DNA of 64,000 bases from Cycas panzhihuaensis (lineage: Eukaryota > Cycadophyta). Within the stretch, counting starts at the first letter, position 1; every line of letters begins with the position of its first letter. The translations under genes were made by a program, and so were the position numbers. The stretch lies in the NCBI GenBank assembly GCA_023213395.1, contig CM041465.1, positions 174,413,741 to 174,477,740 of the forward strand, given 5' to 3'. Shown here in pieces: positions 45,336-57,285 of the stretch. The notes beneath the pieces were generated by a model that was not told where the DNA came from, ran no database searches, and saw nothing but the letters and a program-made list of their open reading frames with translations.

Positions 45336-47562
45336 TAACCCTGTAATTGCATCTTTAGCCTCAACATTATTAGGAAAAGAAAAAGGGATGTGGAAGAAAA
45401 ATGAAGAAAATATAGAAGAACAAGTAGTGACTTCAAGTAAAGAAGAGGAAGATATTTCAAAAGAGAGACCATAAGAGGAAATCCCAAAGGAAGAGGGAGT
45501 ATTGGAAAACAAAGACAAATCTTCAATGGAGGAAGAAGAATCCCTACGTGAAATGGAAGGATCAAGTGATGATGATAGTTCAAAGAGCATAAGTGACAAC
45601 AAAGAAAATGTGAGGGAAGGTCCCTTGGCATATTGAGAGAATCACTTCACGAGGAAATTGTTTGAAGACACATTAGATAAGCAATCAGAGCAATCATTGT
45701 AATTACAACACCATTGGCCCTACAATTACCATGGTGTGAGGAGCCAATTAAATTGAAGTCACCCTTCTAGAATCCGTTGTTTAGAAGAGAGTACTAGGGA
45801 AGAAAGTTCACCAAGGGTACATAAACATAGTGAATCAATAGAGGAATTTGTACTAGCAAAAGTGCAAGATACCACACCTATATTTCCACAAGGGGGAAGT
45901 ATACCACCAATTGTTTCAAAGATGGAAGATTCAAGGGAGTTTGGGAGATAAATCTTTGATGACATGATAAATGTGAGTGAATATGTATATTTATTTCAAA
46001 ACATGGCGAACATGAAAAAACTAACGAATGAAGCAAGGATTAAAACAATATTTGCCTACTCTTTGCGAGGTGTACCTTTAGCATGGTACAAACAACTAGA
46101 TCCTGCCACAACTTGGGAAAATGTGGAGGAATTTGAGGAGAGATTCTAGAAGTTTTGAAGTAACTAAGCAATTGAACTAGCACTTATAGAGATTTGACAG
46201 AGACAGGGAGAATTTGTGTTGACCTATATAAGCATAATGAAGATTATTGCAACAATATGCAACCTAGAGAAATGATTATGGACTACAATATGAGAAATTA
46301 CTTTGTCAATGGACTAAATTCAAAATTGAGGGCAGTTGTTGAAACACACCCTCTGAAGTCCTTCTAGTGTGCGCAAGAATTGGTGTTAGACTTTAAGAAA
46401 CAAATGGATACATAAATAGCAAGCCATGATCCCTTATTACAGACATTATAAGAATAAATGCAAGAACTTAAGAGTTAGAATGTAAATAAATCCTACTATC
46501 AAGTGGCAAAAGCAGAGGAGACTTCAAAAGTGGAAACCCTCAGAAAGGAGGTAGCCAAGTTAAATATGGGTACACATAAATCCCAAGTAGAGGAAGGAGA
46601 GAGGGGTAAGAATCAAAGAAACTCATATCAAGAAATTGTACCACATTTATGACGAAGATTCGCATTCCACTAAGGAATGCAACCTAAACAAGAAGAATAA
46701 TGGAGTCAAAAAACAAAACAAGTGGTATTGCATTTGTGACACGACAATCATAATACGAAGGAATGCTACTTCAGTGGCCATGGAAAGAGCTAATGAGGAC
46801 GAGGAAGGGGAAGAGGAGGTGAGTCAACAAGAACAATGTATACCACTTGCACAACACCATAAAGTTCTAAAAGGAAACCACCATTGGGGTGCTAGTTAGT
46901 TTGTTTAGAATATGGCCACTAGAAATCAGAATGCCCTGTGGTCAATGTCCATGCAGAATGCCCCTTTATATGCAATAAATATGGGCCTAGCATCAACCCC
47001 ACAGAGGATTGTAAGGGAATGTCAAAAGTAACAAATCTCATATCTATAGTGCCTAGATCACCAAAGAATGTAAATTTGCAAACTAGAAGCACCAATAAGG
47101 GGAAGGAAAAAGATGGAAGGGGGTTACCCAAATCCTAAACTAAAAGTCGATCAATTTTCAACGACAAAAAAAGCTTTGGAAGATGGTACCAGAGAAGAAT
47201 CGGCTAAGAGTTTATTGATGGAGAAACTAGAGACGAAAGAACTATATACAAGAAGGCATAATCCTAAAGAACAAGTTGTAAAATCTAAGGAGATACAACT
47301 AGTAGTAAACCAACAACCACCCATATTGAAGACAAAGGAAGTATTTAGGGGTTTTCCAACCAAAGACATCCTAAGAGTATTGGTTGTAATGGAAAATTTG
47401 GTAAAGCAATTGAAATCGACTATTCCATTAGAGCAAGTTATCAAATGGATAAATCCCAAAGTGTTGCAACCAAAAGAAGTGATTAGAAGTTTCAACAAAA
47501 TTATGCCCTCATGTGACTTAGATCCCATGGTAACTATCACCATTTTGGGTGAGACATTGTGA
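45336..47562 (+). pseudogene. Ty3-gypsy gag, right part
   Basis: It continues on the right of the copia insertion: acidic N-terminal region (SSMEEEESLREMEGSSDDDS), then the capsid core FAYSLRGVPLAWYKQLDPAT at 46050-46110. The knuckle-like region near 46640-46790 has WYCICDTTIIIRRNA in degenerate form. A Lys-rich linker up to 47562 precedes the protease. Stops are frequent but long open pieces remain. Confidence 0.82.
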
Positions 47563-48189
47563 AATGTAATTGTTGATGGGGGAGTAGTAGTGAATGTGAT
47601 GCCAACAACCACTTGGAAGAAGTTGGGGAGCCCAAAACTCCAACCTACTACATACTCATTGAAATTAGCCAACAATCTTCTGGCTAAGCCAACAAGGAAA
47701 CTACTGGATGTAAAAGTGAACGTGGATGGCATTGTAGTTTATGTGGTTTTCACTATAGTGAAAACAATCAAGGAAGTACTAACCTACCCAACTTTGTTGG
47801 CACAACCATGGTTATACATAATAGACTATTTACAAAGTTGGAGAGATGTTACCTTTACCTTATTGGATGGAGGGAATGAAATGGTGTTGTTGATGTTGAG
47901 CAAAGGAAAATACACGATGGAGGTCATTCCTAATGACACCTCCAGCACAACAATTGTGAGTGAAGATACAACATCCTCCTTTGACAAGGCTAATTTATAT
48001 GAAACAATGGAAGAGATAGAAACAATGAACAACGGCCACAACAACAAGCCCAACTACCATGGGGACTTGCAACTTGAAAAGTCTTCAAATGAAGAGGGAG
48101 TTAAAATTCTTGTACATTATTGGACTAGGGGGTCATATGAGGTAGATCTTGATGAGTATAGTCCTAATGTCCTAATCTTATTTTTCTAA
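47563..48189 (+). pseudogene. Gypsy protease with long C-terminal linker
   Basis: The active-site region reads VIVDGGVVVNVMPTTTWKKL, where related plant elements have DGGS. The domain continues with ANNLLAKPTRKLLDVKVNVD, PTLLAQPWLYIIDYLQSWRD, and an acidic linker ending at a stop at 48189. RT does not follow. An LTR-like segment starts at 48198 instead. Confidence 0.8.
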
Positions 48190-48197
48190 AGTAACAT

Positions 48198-48503
48198 TGT
48201 AAAAGGTACTTAAAGTACCCAATTATACACAGCATTGTAAAAGTCATTCAAGGGACCTAATTATTAATTAGGTACACAGGTGACACGTGTCTCACATACA
48301 AACTAACTTGAGTTTGTATAAAGATGTACAATTTCCAAAGGAATAAATGAAGAAAAAAGACATTCTTTCTTACCCTCTCCTCTGGCTTTATTCAAGTTCT
48401 ATTTTTCTTGAAGAAAACTCTAAGGCCTAAAGAATCGACTACTCTTGTGTACATTTTGTGTCTAAAAAGCAAGGAGGGCTGAGCAAAAAACCATATCAGA
48501 GCC
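48198..48503 (+). repeat. Probable 5' LTR and primer site of a further element
   Basis: It starts TGTAAAAGGT and ends near GGGCTGAGCA (48485), followed by CCATATCAGAGCC at 48491-48503, close to the Met-tRNA primer site TGGTATCAGAGCC. A gag-like frame follows at 48550. No partner LTR was found in the window, so the boundaries are provisional. Confidence 0.5.
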
Positions 48504-48549
48504 TCCCTCGTTTCGCTATAATTTCCTTTCTATTTGTCCTACTGTTGAT

Positions 48550-49007
48550 ATGGATAGTAATAAAACAAATAATTTGGAGTATACTAGTGTCTTGTGCAAT
48601 TCTAGCATTAATGATAATAATGATAGCTTAGGGACCAACATAGCAAGTGAATGTTCTCAAATGAATGATAAATTAGTAGATGTTTATTTATTACAAGAAA
48701 ATCTAGGCAAGAAACAAATAAAGATAAAAATAGTGGAATCTACCCCCTTATCTTTAGAACCCCCTAACCCTAACTCTAATCCCATTTCCAACCTCAACCC
48801 TAGCCTTAATCCTATCTTTGGGCCTGGAATGGAAGGTTTGGCTAGCCTATTCCCAAACCCTAACCTCCCTTCTACCTCAGGTGTAAAACCCAAAGTAGAA
48901 TTCCCTTCCCAATCATTACCTTACTCGAGGGAAACTAGTTCTAGCTCTTCCCCATCTTCTCTCAGGGTGCATCCACCCAATGATTATGATTCCTCATCCG
49001 AAGAGGA
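48550..49007 (+). pseudogene. Gag-like ORF, left part (split by copia)
   Basis: A clean open frame from MDSNKTNNLEYTS, rich in Asn, Pro and Ser (PNPNSNPISNLNPSLNPIF), to SSSEED at the insertion point. The sequence after the copia element (from 56652) continues the same frame after one target-site copy is discounted. No enzymatic motif. Assigned to gag by position after a primer site and by the capsid-like region further on. Confidence 0.65.
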
Positions 49008-49574
49008 TGTTAAACCTTATGTTTCCATGTTAAGTATGTACTTTATTCACTTTATTCTTTCATTCATTATTTTGTACTTTATGAGGTGACTTATCACTTA
49101 AGTGATAAAGTGCACACCCACATTCCTCCTAGTGACATAACATTGTAACTAAAGGGTCAAATGGACCCTCATGTATCTTTGTTCACTTGAGAGCCCAAAA
49201 GGACACGTCCTTCATGCATGACATGCAAGACATGCATTGCATGTAGCTTGGATGTTTGCCACTTGTCAAACATCCAACACTGTTAGGTAACCTCGGTTAC
49301 TCTATATATTGAGACCTCTCCTCATGTCTCATATGTAGAGTTGGAGTGTAATGTTATGCTACCAGTTTGCTAATCAATTGGTATTATTTGGAGTAGGACT
49401 AATTCCTTCTCCTCATACTTTGGTATCATCTTGCTCCTTTGATCTTGGTCTTGCTTATCTTTTAGTTTTGCTCTTATGCTATCTAGAACTAGAGTGAACT
49501 ATCTTCATGATCTTGGTTTTTATTGGTCTTGGCCATTCTAATCCTTTGGCCTTCTCAACAATTAGTATCAGAGC
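49008..49574 (+). repeat. 5' LTR and primer site
   Basis: It starts TGTTAAACCTTATG and ends CTTCTCAACA at 49560. The primer site TTAGTATCAGAGCTAG begins at 49561, a mutated TGGTATCAGAGC. Confidence 0.93.
49301..49310 (+). promoter_or_regulatory. Probable LTR TATA box
   Basis: TCTATATATTGAGACCTCTC holds the TATA box and is nearly the same as in the copia LTR at 39045. It is also kept in the 3' LTR near 56393. Confidence 0.55.
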
Positions 49575-51884
49575 TAGAGGAGACTAGTTCCCTCTATTCT
49601 GATTTTTTCTTCAAGGGAGACTTAGAGTGGGTTTTACAAACCCTTGGTGACGACCTTCGCTCTCTGAAGGCGATCCAAGGTTTGCTTAAGCTTCACCATT
49701 ACAGATCAAGACTTTTCCAAAGTATTCTAAAGGCTAGAGATTATTATACTCTGATTTAAAATATTTTTCGAACTTTCTTCAGAGGTTTTGAGCTAGTTTA
49801 CTCACGTTTTTCTGTGTTTTTCCACTAAAAATTGGACTTTTCAATTGGTTCTTCTTATAGATCAAGATGTTGGAGTATTATGATGAGTTTTAAATCTCAC
49901 GGATTGAGATTATCACAAGCTACTAACTTCCTGCAGGCTGTGAAGTAATTCTGGGCATTTTTCAGCCCTCAAACTCCACATAGAGAGTTCAAACTGCTCA
50001 TGCACACTAGCTGGAGTGTCCTACTCATTTGGAAAAGGCTGCACACCTCTTAGTGGGCCCCATGAACATTTCACAAAGAAGAAACAAGAGTGAAAGATGT
50101 TGTACGTATGATTTTGTCACCCTCCAACCGTGCACCCACTTTTGGCTTCAATTCACTCGTTCTCTTTCCACGAATCTCCAAATGAGCTGAAAATAGAGAT
50201 GAATCTCCTTTGGAGGTAGGCGACCGTGGTCTTAAATTTTTGGCTCGATCCATCGAGTCTACGTGGAGATCTGTTCGCCTGAGTCTACACAGGAGCCGTT
50301 GCGCTGTCATCTCATTTTTGCATTTTGACATTTTGAAAATTTTTTCAGAACTTTTATCATTCTAAACTTTGAGTTATAACATTAGGAATATTCCAAAGCA
50401 TATTCCTTGTTTAAGAAACTTTATTACTCCAAAGTTTATACTTATTCATAAGTTTAGACACTAAAAATCACTTTTCTTTAAGTCAAAATCAATATTTTTA
50501 GTGATTTTTCAGTCGGGTGACTCTATCAGCTTACTTTTGTGATATTATAGACTAAATCAAGTTTTCTCAAGTATTCTACACTCTAAAAAGTAATATTTTT
50601 TCCTTTTTTAAGCCTTTTTTTAGTCATTTGGATTCTTTGGCTTAACATTTTTAAAGGAAAAAATTAACATTTTTTTAGTTTCTGAAGATTAAAATCTTCA
50701 TTGTATCTAGTGATTTCATTAAATAACTAAAGCTAAAATAGTCACTTAGCTTTGGAGATTAAAATCAATTAGTTTAAGTCCTCATTCAAGGCTCCCTGCA
50801 TGGTGTTCTTGCTACTCAAAGTTGCAAAAAAAGTGAAATTTTAGCCTTTGTTTTTTGACACTTTTTTGCCTTATTTAACACTTATTTCATGTTTGCAAGT
50901 GTTAAAAGGCATTGAAAGGAGTGATTTTTAAGTGTTGTGACCTTGTTAAAGTGATCCTCATCACTATTTCAACACTTTCCCTAAGGCACCTTGCATGGTG
51001 ACCCTCTTACCTTAGTCTCAAAAAGGGCTTAAGGAGATTTGTTACTTAATAAAAATCACTCATTTTGTTGATTGTTGGGACTATTGCAAAGTCCCAACAC
51101 TTGGTGCATGGCGTCTTTAGTTTGCAAGTGATTCTCCTCTCTTTTCTTCAAGCATTAAAAGGAACCCACTTGCATTTTTCAACACAAAGACTTTGCTCTT
51201 TCTTCATTGAAGCACTTAGTATCTTCTTCAAAGTGCTCACATTTTCACATTGTATTTGAGCACTTTCTTTTACTTGGATTTGATAGCACTATTTTCACAC
51301 TAAAGTGCTCTTGTAAAACACTCAAAGTGATCATTGTGATGTACTTGGTTGTTTCTCTTTGAAGCTCCTTATTATTGTAAAACATTAAATCAAGCATCTA
51401 CATCATCCAAGTAAAATTTACTCTAAAGTCCATTGCAATCTTCTAAAAGTGAACTTTAAAATCAAGTAGGAGAGGCCCGAAAAAGGTTCAAACCTTGCCT
51501 CTAAAATAATCTTAAGCTTGGTGCATTCCCTAGGGGACCAACCGACCGTACAGTTAGTGCACAACAATTAAGGTTGCTTGAGGGAAAGGAGGTTCGAAAA
51601 GGGTGTTATTGGGGCTGTGAATCCCAGGGAAAACATGGTACAACCATGCAGATCAACCCTACCTGCCTTGTCCTAGATTTGGCTTGGTCAACTGTTGGAT
51701 CTCCTTTATAGATCAGGGTTGGACCAACTCTTTGTCCTAGTCCTCCAACCCTCATCACTCCATTCAGTTGTTGGATCTTCTAGTAAGATCATGACTATTG
51801 GTTTTGTTAGAAGGTGGAACTTAAGTGACGAAAGCATTGAGTTTCCAAGTCATTTGCTAGCTTTAAGCTTTTTCCAACTTAAAC
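49575..51884 (+). other. Unusually long copia leader
   Basis: 2.3 kb of non-coding sequence between primer site and gag. Degenerate phrases recur: GCATGGTG near 50797 and 50993 with related CCCT/CCTT lead-ins, GCATGGCG near 51106, and AAGTG-containing words through 50900-51470. No frame matches any protein. Confidence 0.65.
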
Positions 51885-52688
51885 ATGACTGCTTTAAACA
51901 TGCTTAATGTATGCACAATCAAGTTGACAGATCAAGAGAATTATCAAGATTGGAAGAGGCAAACACAAAACCTCTTAAAGATGAATGAACTTTGGGGCTA
52001 TGTTTCTGGCATAATTCCTTTACCTGAACCTATGGAGATTGATGGTGTTGTTGTTGATCCTGATGTTGATTATGTTTCCACTTAGGAAGCCAAGGATGAA
52101 ATATCCTTGGCATTTTAACATATGGTTATTGATGTAAATGTTGATCAAAACATTTCAAATGTTGAAACATATAAGGAAGCTTGGGACATTTTGTCCTCCT
52201 TGTATGAAAGGCAAGATGAAGCTTGCATATTGTTGGTGAAAGCAAAACTTTATTCCATAAAGTATGTAAAGCCTATGTCGGCATTTCTTGATTCTCTTAA
52301 AGAAATTTGTAATGAATTGAATACTTTAGGCAAACCTACTTCTAGGGATGAGTTTGTAACCACCACCATTCAAGCTTTGCCTAAAGCTTTCAATGGCTTT
52401 ATCTCATCTGTCACACAAGATGACTCTCTTTCTGGTATGTCCTTCAATCAACTAGAGAGTTTATTACTTCTAGAGGAGCAAATTTATGCTAAAGAAAATG
52501 ATGATGGTGCATCTACTTCAGGAGCTTTCACGACTAAGTTAAAGGCCAAGCAAACTCCCAAACCTTCACTTACAAATCAATTTGGGAATATGAACATTGG
52601 CACCTCAAAAGCCAATGTTATTTATCATTATTGTGGTAAGGTTGGCCACATAGCTCCTGATTGTCAAAAGAAGAAAGCCAACCTTTAG
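51885..52688 (+). pseudogene. Copia gag
   Basis: It starts MTALNMLNVCTIKLTDQENY with the DUF4219-like segment, a stop at about 52084 and another near 52118. The UBN2-type core follows (YKEAWDILSSLYERQDEACI, ALPKAFNGFISSVTQDDSL). The zinc knuckle reads YHYCGKVGHIAPDCQKKK, with the first Cys lost. Apart from two stops the protein is well preserved. Confidence 0.9.
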
Positions 52689-52699
52689 CGTACACATTA

Positions 52700-53173
52700 G
52701 CAACAACCACATCAGAGACAAAAACAACCTCGTCAGCAATTCCAGAAACAATGACGGTTTTAGCAATAACAACAACACTATCCCCCTCGACCAAATCAAG
52801 GTGCATATCGAGGAGTTCAAAGAGGAGGGGGGGGTTTAGAGGTGGCAATCAATGCCACACAAATCAGTTTGCAGAAGAGGATACACTACTTTGTGCTTAT
52901 CACACTTCAGATGCTAATCAAACTTGGATCATCGACTCAGGGGCATCACGTCACATGATTGGAAGTGAAGAACTTTTTTATGACATCAAAGAAGGAAATG
53001 GTAAATCAGTAATTTTTGGCAACAATGAATCAGTGCAGATATCTGGTATAGGCAAAGTTGCCTCATTTCATTCCTCTTCAAATTCTTCTTCAACATTTCC
53101 TAATGATGATGCCTACTACATTCCTTCCACGGAGAAGAACTTGCTATCTGTTAGCCAATTGGACAAGCAATAG
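52700..53173 (+). pseudogene. Copia protease
   Basis: A frame change from gag near 52690-52840 leads to the active site TWIIDSGASRHMIGSEELFY and the end motif YIPSTEKNLLSVSQLDKQ. The catalytic DSGAS is intact. A TAG at 53171 separates it from the next frame. Confidence 0.9.
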
Positions 53174-54490
53174 ATGAGCATTTTGTTTAAAAATGGGAAA
53201 TGTGTCATCAGTGACAAGCATGATCAGGTTGTAGCCATTGGTCATGAAGACCGTGGCCTTTATAAGTTGGATGCAAAGAATATAACTTCTGATTCTGCTT
53301 ACTCTATAACGCCATCATCAACAAAGATGCAACTTTGGCATCATCGTCTAGGCCACTTGAGTTTAGACAATATCAAGTTAATGATAAACAAGAACATGAT
53401 GTATGGACTTCCAAAGCTATATGGTTCAAAATGCCTTTGTAAAGCTTGTATAATGGGGACACAATATAGATTGCCTTTTCCTAAAGGTAAAGCATGGCGT
53501 GCATCATATCTTTTGTAGTTGATACATTATGATTTATGTGGACCTATATCCACAACATCTTTTGGAGGAGCATTGTATTACATCTTTTTCATAGATGATT
53601 TCTCTCATAAAGTTTGGGTTTACTTCCTCAAATAGAAGTCTGAAGCAATCCAGAAGTTCAAGGAATTCAAGCTTGAAGTAGAGAATGAATTTGGCTATAC
53701 AATCAAAATACTAAGGTCAAATAATGGAGGTGAATTCACTTCAAAAGAATTCACCCAATTCTGCAAGGATAATGACATTCAGAGACAACTCACTATTCCT
53801 CATACTCCTCAATAAAACGAAGTCTCAGAATGTATGAATAGAACTTTGGCAAACAAAACCAAAGCTATGATGCATGCAAAAGGAGTCACACGAGCATATT
53901 AGGCAGAAGCATTCCACACAGTTGCTTAGGTGGCAAATCAAAGTCCTACTCAGCAGTCACTGACATCACACCAGAAGAAACTTGATCTGGTAAAAACCCT
54001 ATCGTCAGTCACCTAAGGACATTTGGGTGCACTGCATATATGCACATCCCCGATCAACAAAGATCTAAGTTAGACAAACATAGTCTAAAATGCATCTTTG
54101 TAGGCTATGCCACTCATAGTAAAGCTTACAAGTTGTATGATCTTATTGGGAAGAAAATACATCTCTCAAGAGATGTAATCTTTGCTGAAGAAGAGCATAA
54201 GGAGTTGGAATCTACATCCATCCAACCTCCTCTTAATAAAGGTAAAAAGATTGTTGAGTTTTTCCTTCCCTCTCAATCTTCCACATCATGTACATCATCT
54301 GCACCTGCTGGACCATCTACATCATCAAATACTACTCCACTTGATCCTAGCACATCTTCTTTTGATCCATCACTTAGACCAGAAGACATTGAGGTTCAAG
54401 TCACATCAATTAAAAAATTGCCAAAATGGTTTACACAAACTATTCAAGATGGTCAGATTATTGAAAAAAAATGTCCATCAAAATATAGGT
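53174..54490 (+). pseudogene. Copia integrase
   Basis: Pre-integrase LWHHRLGHLSLDNIKLM and CLCKACIMGTQYRLPF, both metal-binding pairs present. Core: IHYDLCGPI (Asp present), FIDDFSHKVWVYF, RSNNGGEFTSK (second catalytic Asp changed to Asn). Glu region: NEVSECMNRTLANKTKAMMH. Stops are at about 53517, 53633 and 53814. The C-terminal part with HIPDQQRSKLDKHSLKCIFV and a Ser/Thr-rich linker runs to 54490. Confidence 0.9.
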
Positions 54491-55230
54491 AGCAAACCAA
54501 TTATGCACTTATGGCTGATGTGCTTTATGTTGATGAGCCCTCCACTTTTGAGGGGGCATCTCAAAATGACAATTGGAAAGCTGTTATGGATGAAGAAATC
54601 CATTCTATTGAAAAGAATTGAACATGGGATTTGGTAGAATTGCCTAAGCATAAACAGGCAATTAGTTGCAAATGGGTCTACAAGACCAAATTCCATTCTG
54701 ATGGTACACTCAAGCGCCAAAAGGCCCGACTTGTTGCAAAGGGTTTCAAACAAAAAGAAGGCATTGACTATGAGGAGACTTTTGCACTTGTTGCCAATAT
54801 GAACACCATTAGGCTCATCTTGGCCTTAGCTGCTCAATGCAAATGGCCAACATATCAGATGGATGTGAAGAGCTCCTTTCTCAATGGCGATCTTCAGGAG
54901 GAGGTATATTTGGAACAACCTCCTAGTTACAAAGTACAAGGCAAGGAGCACTTGGTTTGTCGCCTGAAAAAGGCTTTGTATGACTTGAAACAAGCTCCTC
55001 GTGCATGGTACTCCAAAATCAATGATTATTTTCTGAGACATGGTTTTCATCAATCTACATCAGACCCCAACTTGTACATCAAAATTGAGAACGTCCATGC
55101 TATCTTTATTGTCTTGTATGTTGATGACTTAGTGATCACTGGTAATGACACTAAGATGATATAGATTCTCCAGGATGATTTGAAGAGAACTTTCGAGATG
55201 ATAGATCTTAGACTTCTACATTATTTTCTA
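54491..55230 (+). pseudogene. Copia reverse transcriptase
   Basis: A 177-residue open stretch from 54631 includes ISCKWVYKTKFHSDGTLKRQ, VAKGFKQKEGIDYEETFALV, MDVKSSFLNGDLQEEVYLEQ and the intact catalytic box VLYVDDLVITGND. It ends with a TAG at 55162. A stop near 54619 precedes it. Confidence 0.93.
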
Positions 55231-56096
55231 GGCTTTGAGGAATGACACCAACCTGACTCTATTTTCATATCCCAAGCAAAATATTCTTGAGACATTTTGC
55301 AGCGGTTCAGGATGCATGACTGCAAACCAGCACCAATGCCTATGGAGAATGGAACAAAGCTTACTCTTAATGAGGAAGCTGAACCTACTTACAGATCCCA
55401 CTCTTTACCGGCAGTTGATTGGTAGCCTCATTTATCTCACTAACACTCTAGCCTCATTTATGTCACTAACACTCGAATGGATATTTCATTTGCAGTTGGG
55501 ATTTGTTTTCGATACATGTCTCAATCAAATCAGAAACATTGGAATGCAACAAAACACATACTTAAATACATCAAAGGAACTTTGCAACATGGCCTTCAAT
55601 ATGCACATAATGAGAACTTCACCTTGGAAGGGTTCTCAGATTCTGATTGGGCAGGTTGTTAGGATAGCCAGAGATCCACCTCAGGTTACTACTTTACCCT
55701 TGGTTCAGGAGTTGTTTTGTGGAGTTGCAAGAAGCAACCCAATGTTACCTTGTTCTCCACTGAAGCAGAGTACAAAGCTATCAACGCAACTTGTGAGGCT
55801 ATCTGGCTACGATGGATTCTTGGGGAGCTTGGACTTGAGCAAAATCACCCTACCAAGATATATTGTGACAATTAGAGTGTACTCAAGTTGGCCAAGAATC
55901 CAGTCTTTCATGCATAGACCAAACACATCGAGGTCCATCATCACTTCATCAGAGAGCATGTGCAGAATGGTAAGATCAACCTCTAGTATAGACCTACAGA
56001 GGAGCAGACAACAGATATCTTTACCAAGCCTCTTGGTAGAGAAAAATTTGTAAAATTCAGAGATGGTCTTGGCGTCCGACTTAACATTGTAAACGG
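55231..56096 (+). pseudogene. Copia RNase H
   Basis: In alternating frames: LTDPTLYRQLIGSLIYLT, MDISFAVGICFRYMSQSNQK, ATKHILKYIKGTLQHGLQYA, SDSDWAGC. The STEAEYKA-like motif near 55760 and the KHIEVHHHFIREH-like end near 55925 are in another frame. A short duplication of the LIYLTNT segment near 55430-55470 disrupts the first frame. Confidence 0.88.
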
Positions 56097-56651
56097 TAAG
56101 GGGGGTGTTAAACCTTATGTTTCCATGTTAAGTATGTACTTTATTCACTTTATTCTTTCATTCATTATTTTGTACTTTATGAGGTGACTTATCACTTAAG
56201 TGATAAAGTGCACACCCACATTCCTCCTAGTGACATAACATTGTAATTAAAGGGTCAAATGGACCCTCATGCATCTTTGCTCACTTGAGAGCCCAAAAGG
56301 ACACACGTCCTTCATGCATGACATGCATTGCATATAGCTTGGATGTTTTCCACTTGTCAAACATCCAACACTGTTAGGTAACCTCAGTTACTCTATATAT
56401 TGAGACCTCTCCTCATGTCTGATATGTAGAGTTGGAGTGTAATGTTATGCTACCAGTTTGCTAATCAATTGGTATTATTTGTAGTAGGACTAATTCCTTC
56501 TCCTCATACTTTGGTATCATCTTGCTCCTTTGATCTTGGTCTTGCTTATCTTTTAGTTTTGCTCTTATGCGATCTAGAACTAGAGTGAACTATCTTCATG
56601 ATCTTGGTTTTCATTAGTCTTAGGCATTCTAATCCTTTGGCCTTCTCAACA
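56097..56651 (+). repeat. Polypurine tract and 3' LTR
   Basis: TAAGGGGGG ends at 56105, and the LTR starts TGTTAAACCTTATG at 56106 and ends TTCTCAACA at 56651, directly before the target duplication GAGGA. Confidence 0.93.
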
Positions 56652-57110
56652 GAGGATAACCCTAAGGGTTTATCATCAAGGGAGGAAACAAAACTTAAGG
56701 TTGACCCAAGAGATCCCCCCTTTCAACTCCTTATCCCTGAAGATAAAAAGAACTTACCATACATTGCAAACAGAATAACTCAATTTTTTGGAAAAGAGTT
56801 GTATGGAACAAATCATTTGATCTAATGTATGGAATCTTGGTTAGATAGAAGGATCCTTAACAAGTCACATTAGGGATTGGACTTCGTACTCACCCTTCGT
56901 GGTTGGGCATGGTGATGGTATTTGGCCCACCAAACCTCATTTTGTAGTTGGGTGGACTTGAAAGCTAAATTCAGGTTGCAATTCAATTTCTCCAAAGAAC
57001 TCTCCATTCCTTCTTTTCTAGTAGGGAAATGCCCCCTTAAGTAGATAAGTAGGTGTAAATGTATATGGAGATCACAAAGCATTCCTAAGCAAAATTGAGC
57101 ACATCTTTTC
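56652..57110 (+). pseudogene. Gag-like ORF, right part
   Basis: It continues the frame broken at 49007: NPKGLSSREETKLKVDPRDP and so on to a stop near 56823. Further broken frames give a gag capsid-like section (FVLTLRGWAW, then SWVDLKAKFRLQFNFSKELS). The W-containing segment followed by a L-K-x-K-F-x-x-F pattern is typical of LTR-element gag. Confidence 0.65.
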
Positions 57111-57285
57111 TACCTACCCTAGGGAAATTAGGGAAACAATGGTTAAGTGGATGTGAAAAGGTTAGGGAAGCTTCTTGGCATCAACTAAAACATTTGTTTA
57201 TTAGGCCATTGTCATATATGTCGAAAAATAAAACTATAAACTAGGTATTAAAACACATTAGAAAAATGAGCATAGAGCAAAATCC

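Larger units (their letters stand above)
49008..56651 (+). mobile_element. Full-length Ty1-copia element, defective (TSD GAGGA)
   Basis: LTRs of about 550 bp (49008-49560 and 56106-56651) are flanked by the perfect duplication GAGGA (49003-49007 and 56652-56656). The internal order is primer site, 2.3-kb leader, gag, protease, integrase, RT, RNase H, polypurine tract. LTRs differ at roughly 15 positions plus two short indels (a 10-base deletion in the 3' copy and a 2-base insertion). It cuts a gag-like frame. Confidence 0.96.

Noticed and set aside
47151-47732. 193-residue minus-strand open frame
   Set aside because: It is antisense to the gypsy gag-protease and has no domain of its own.
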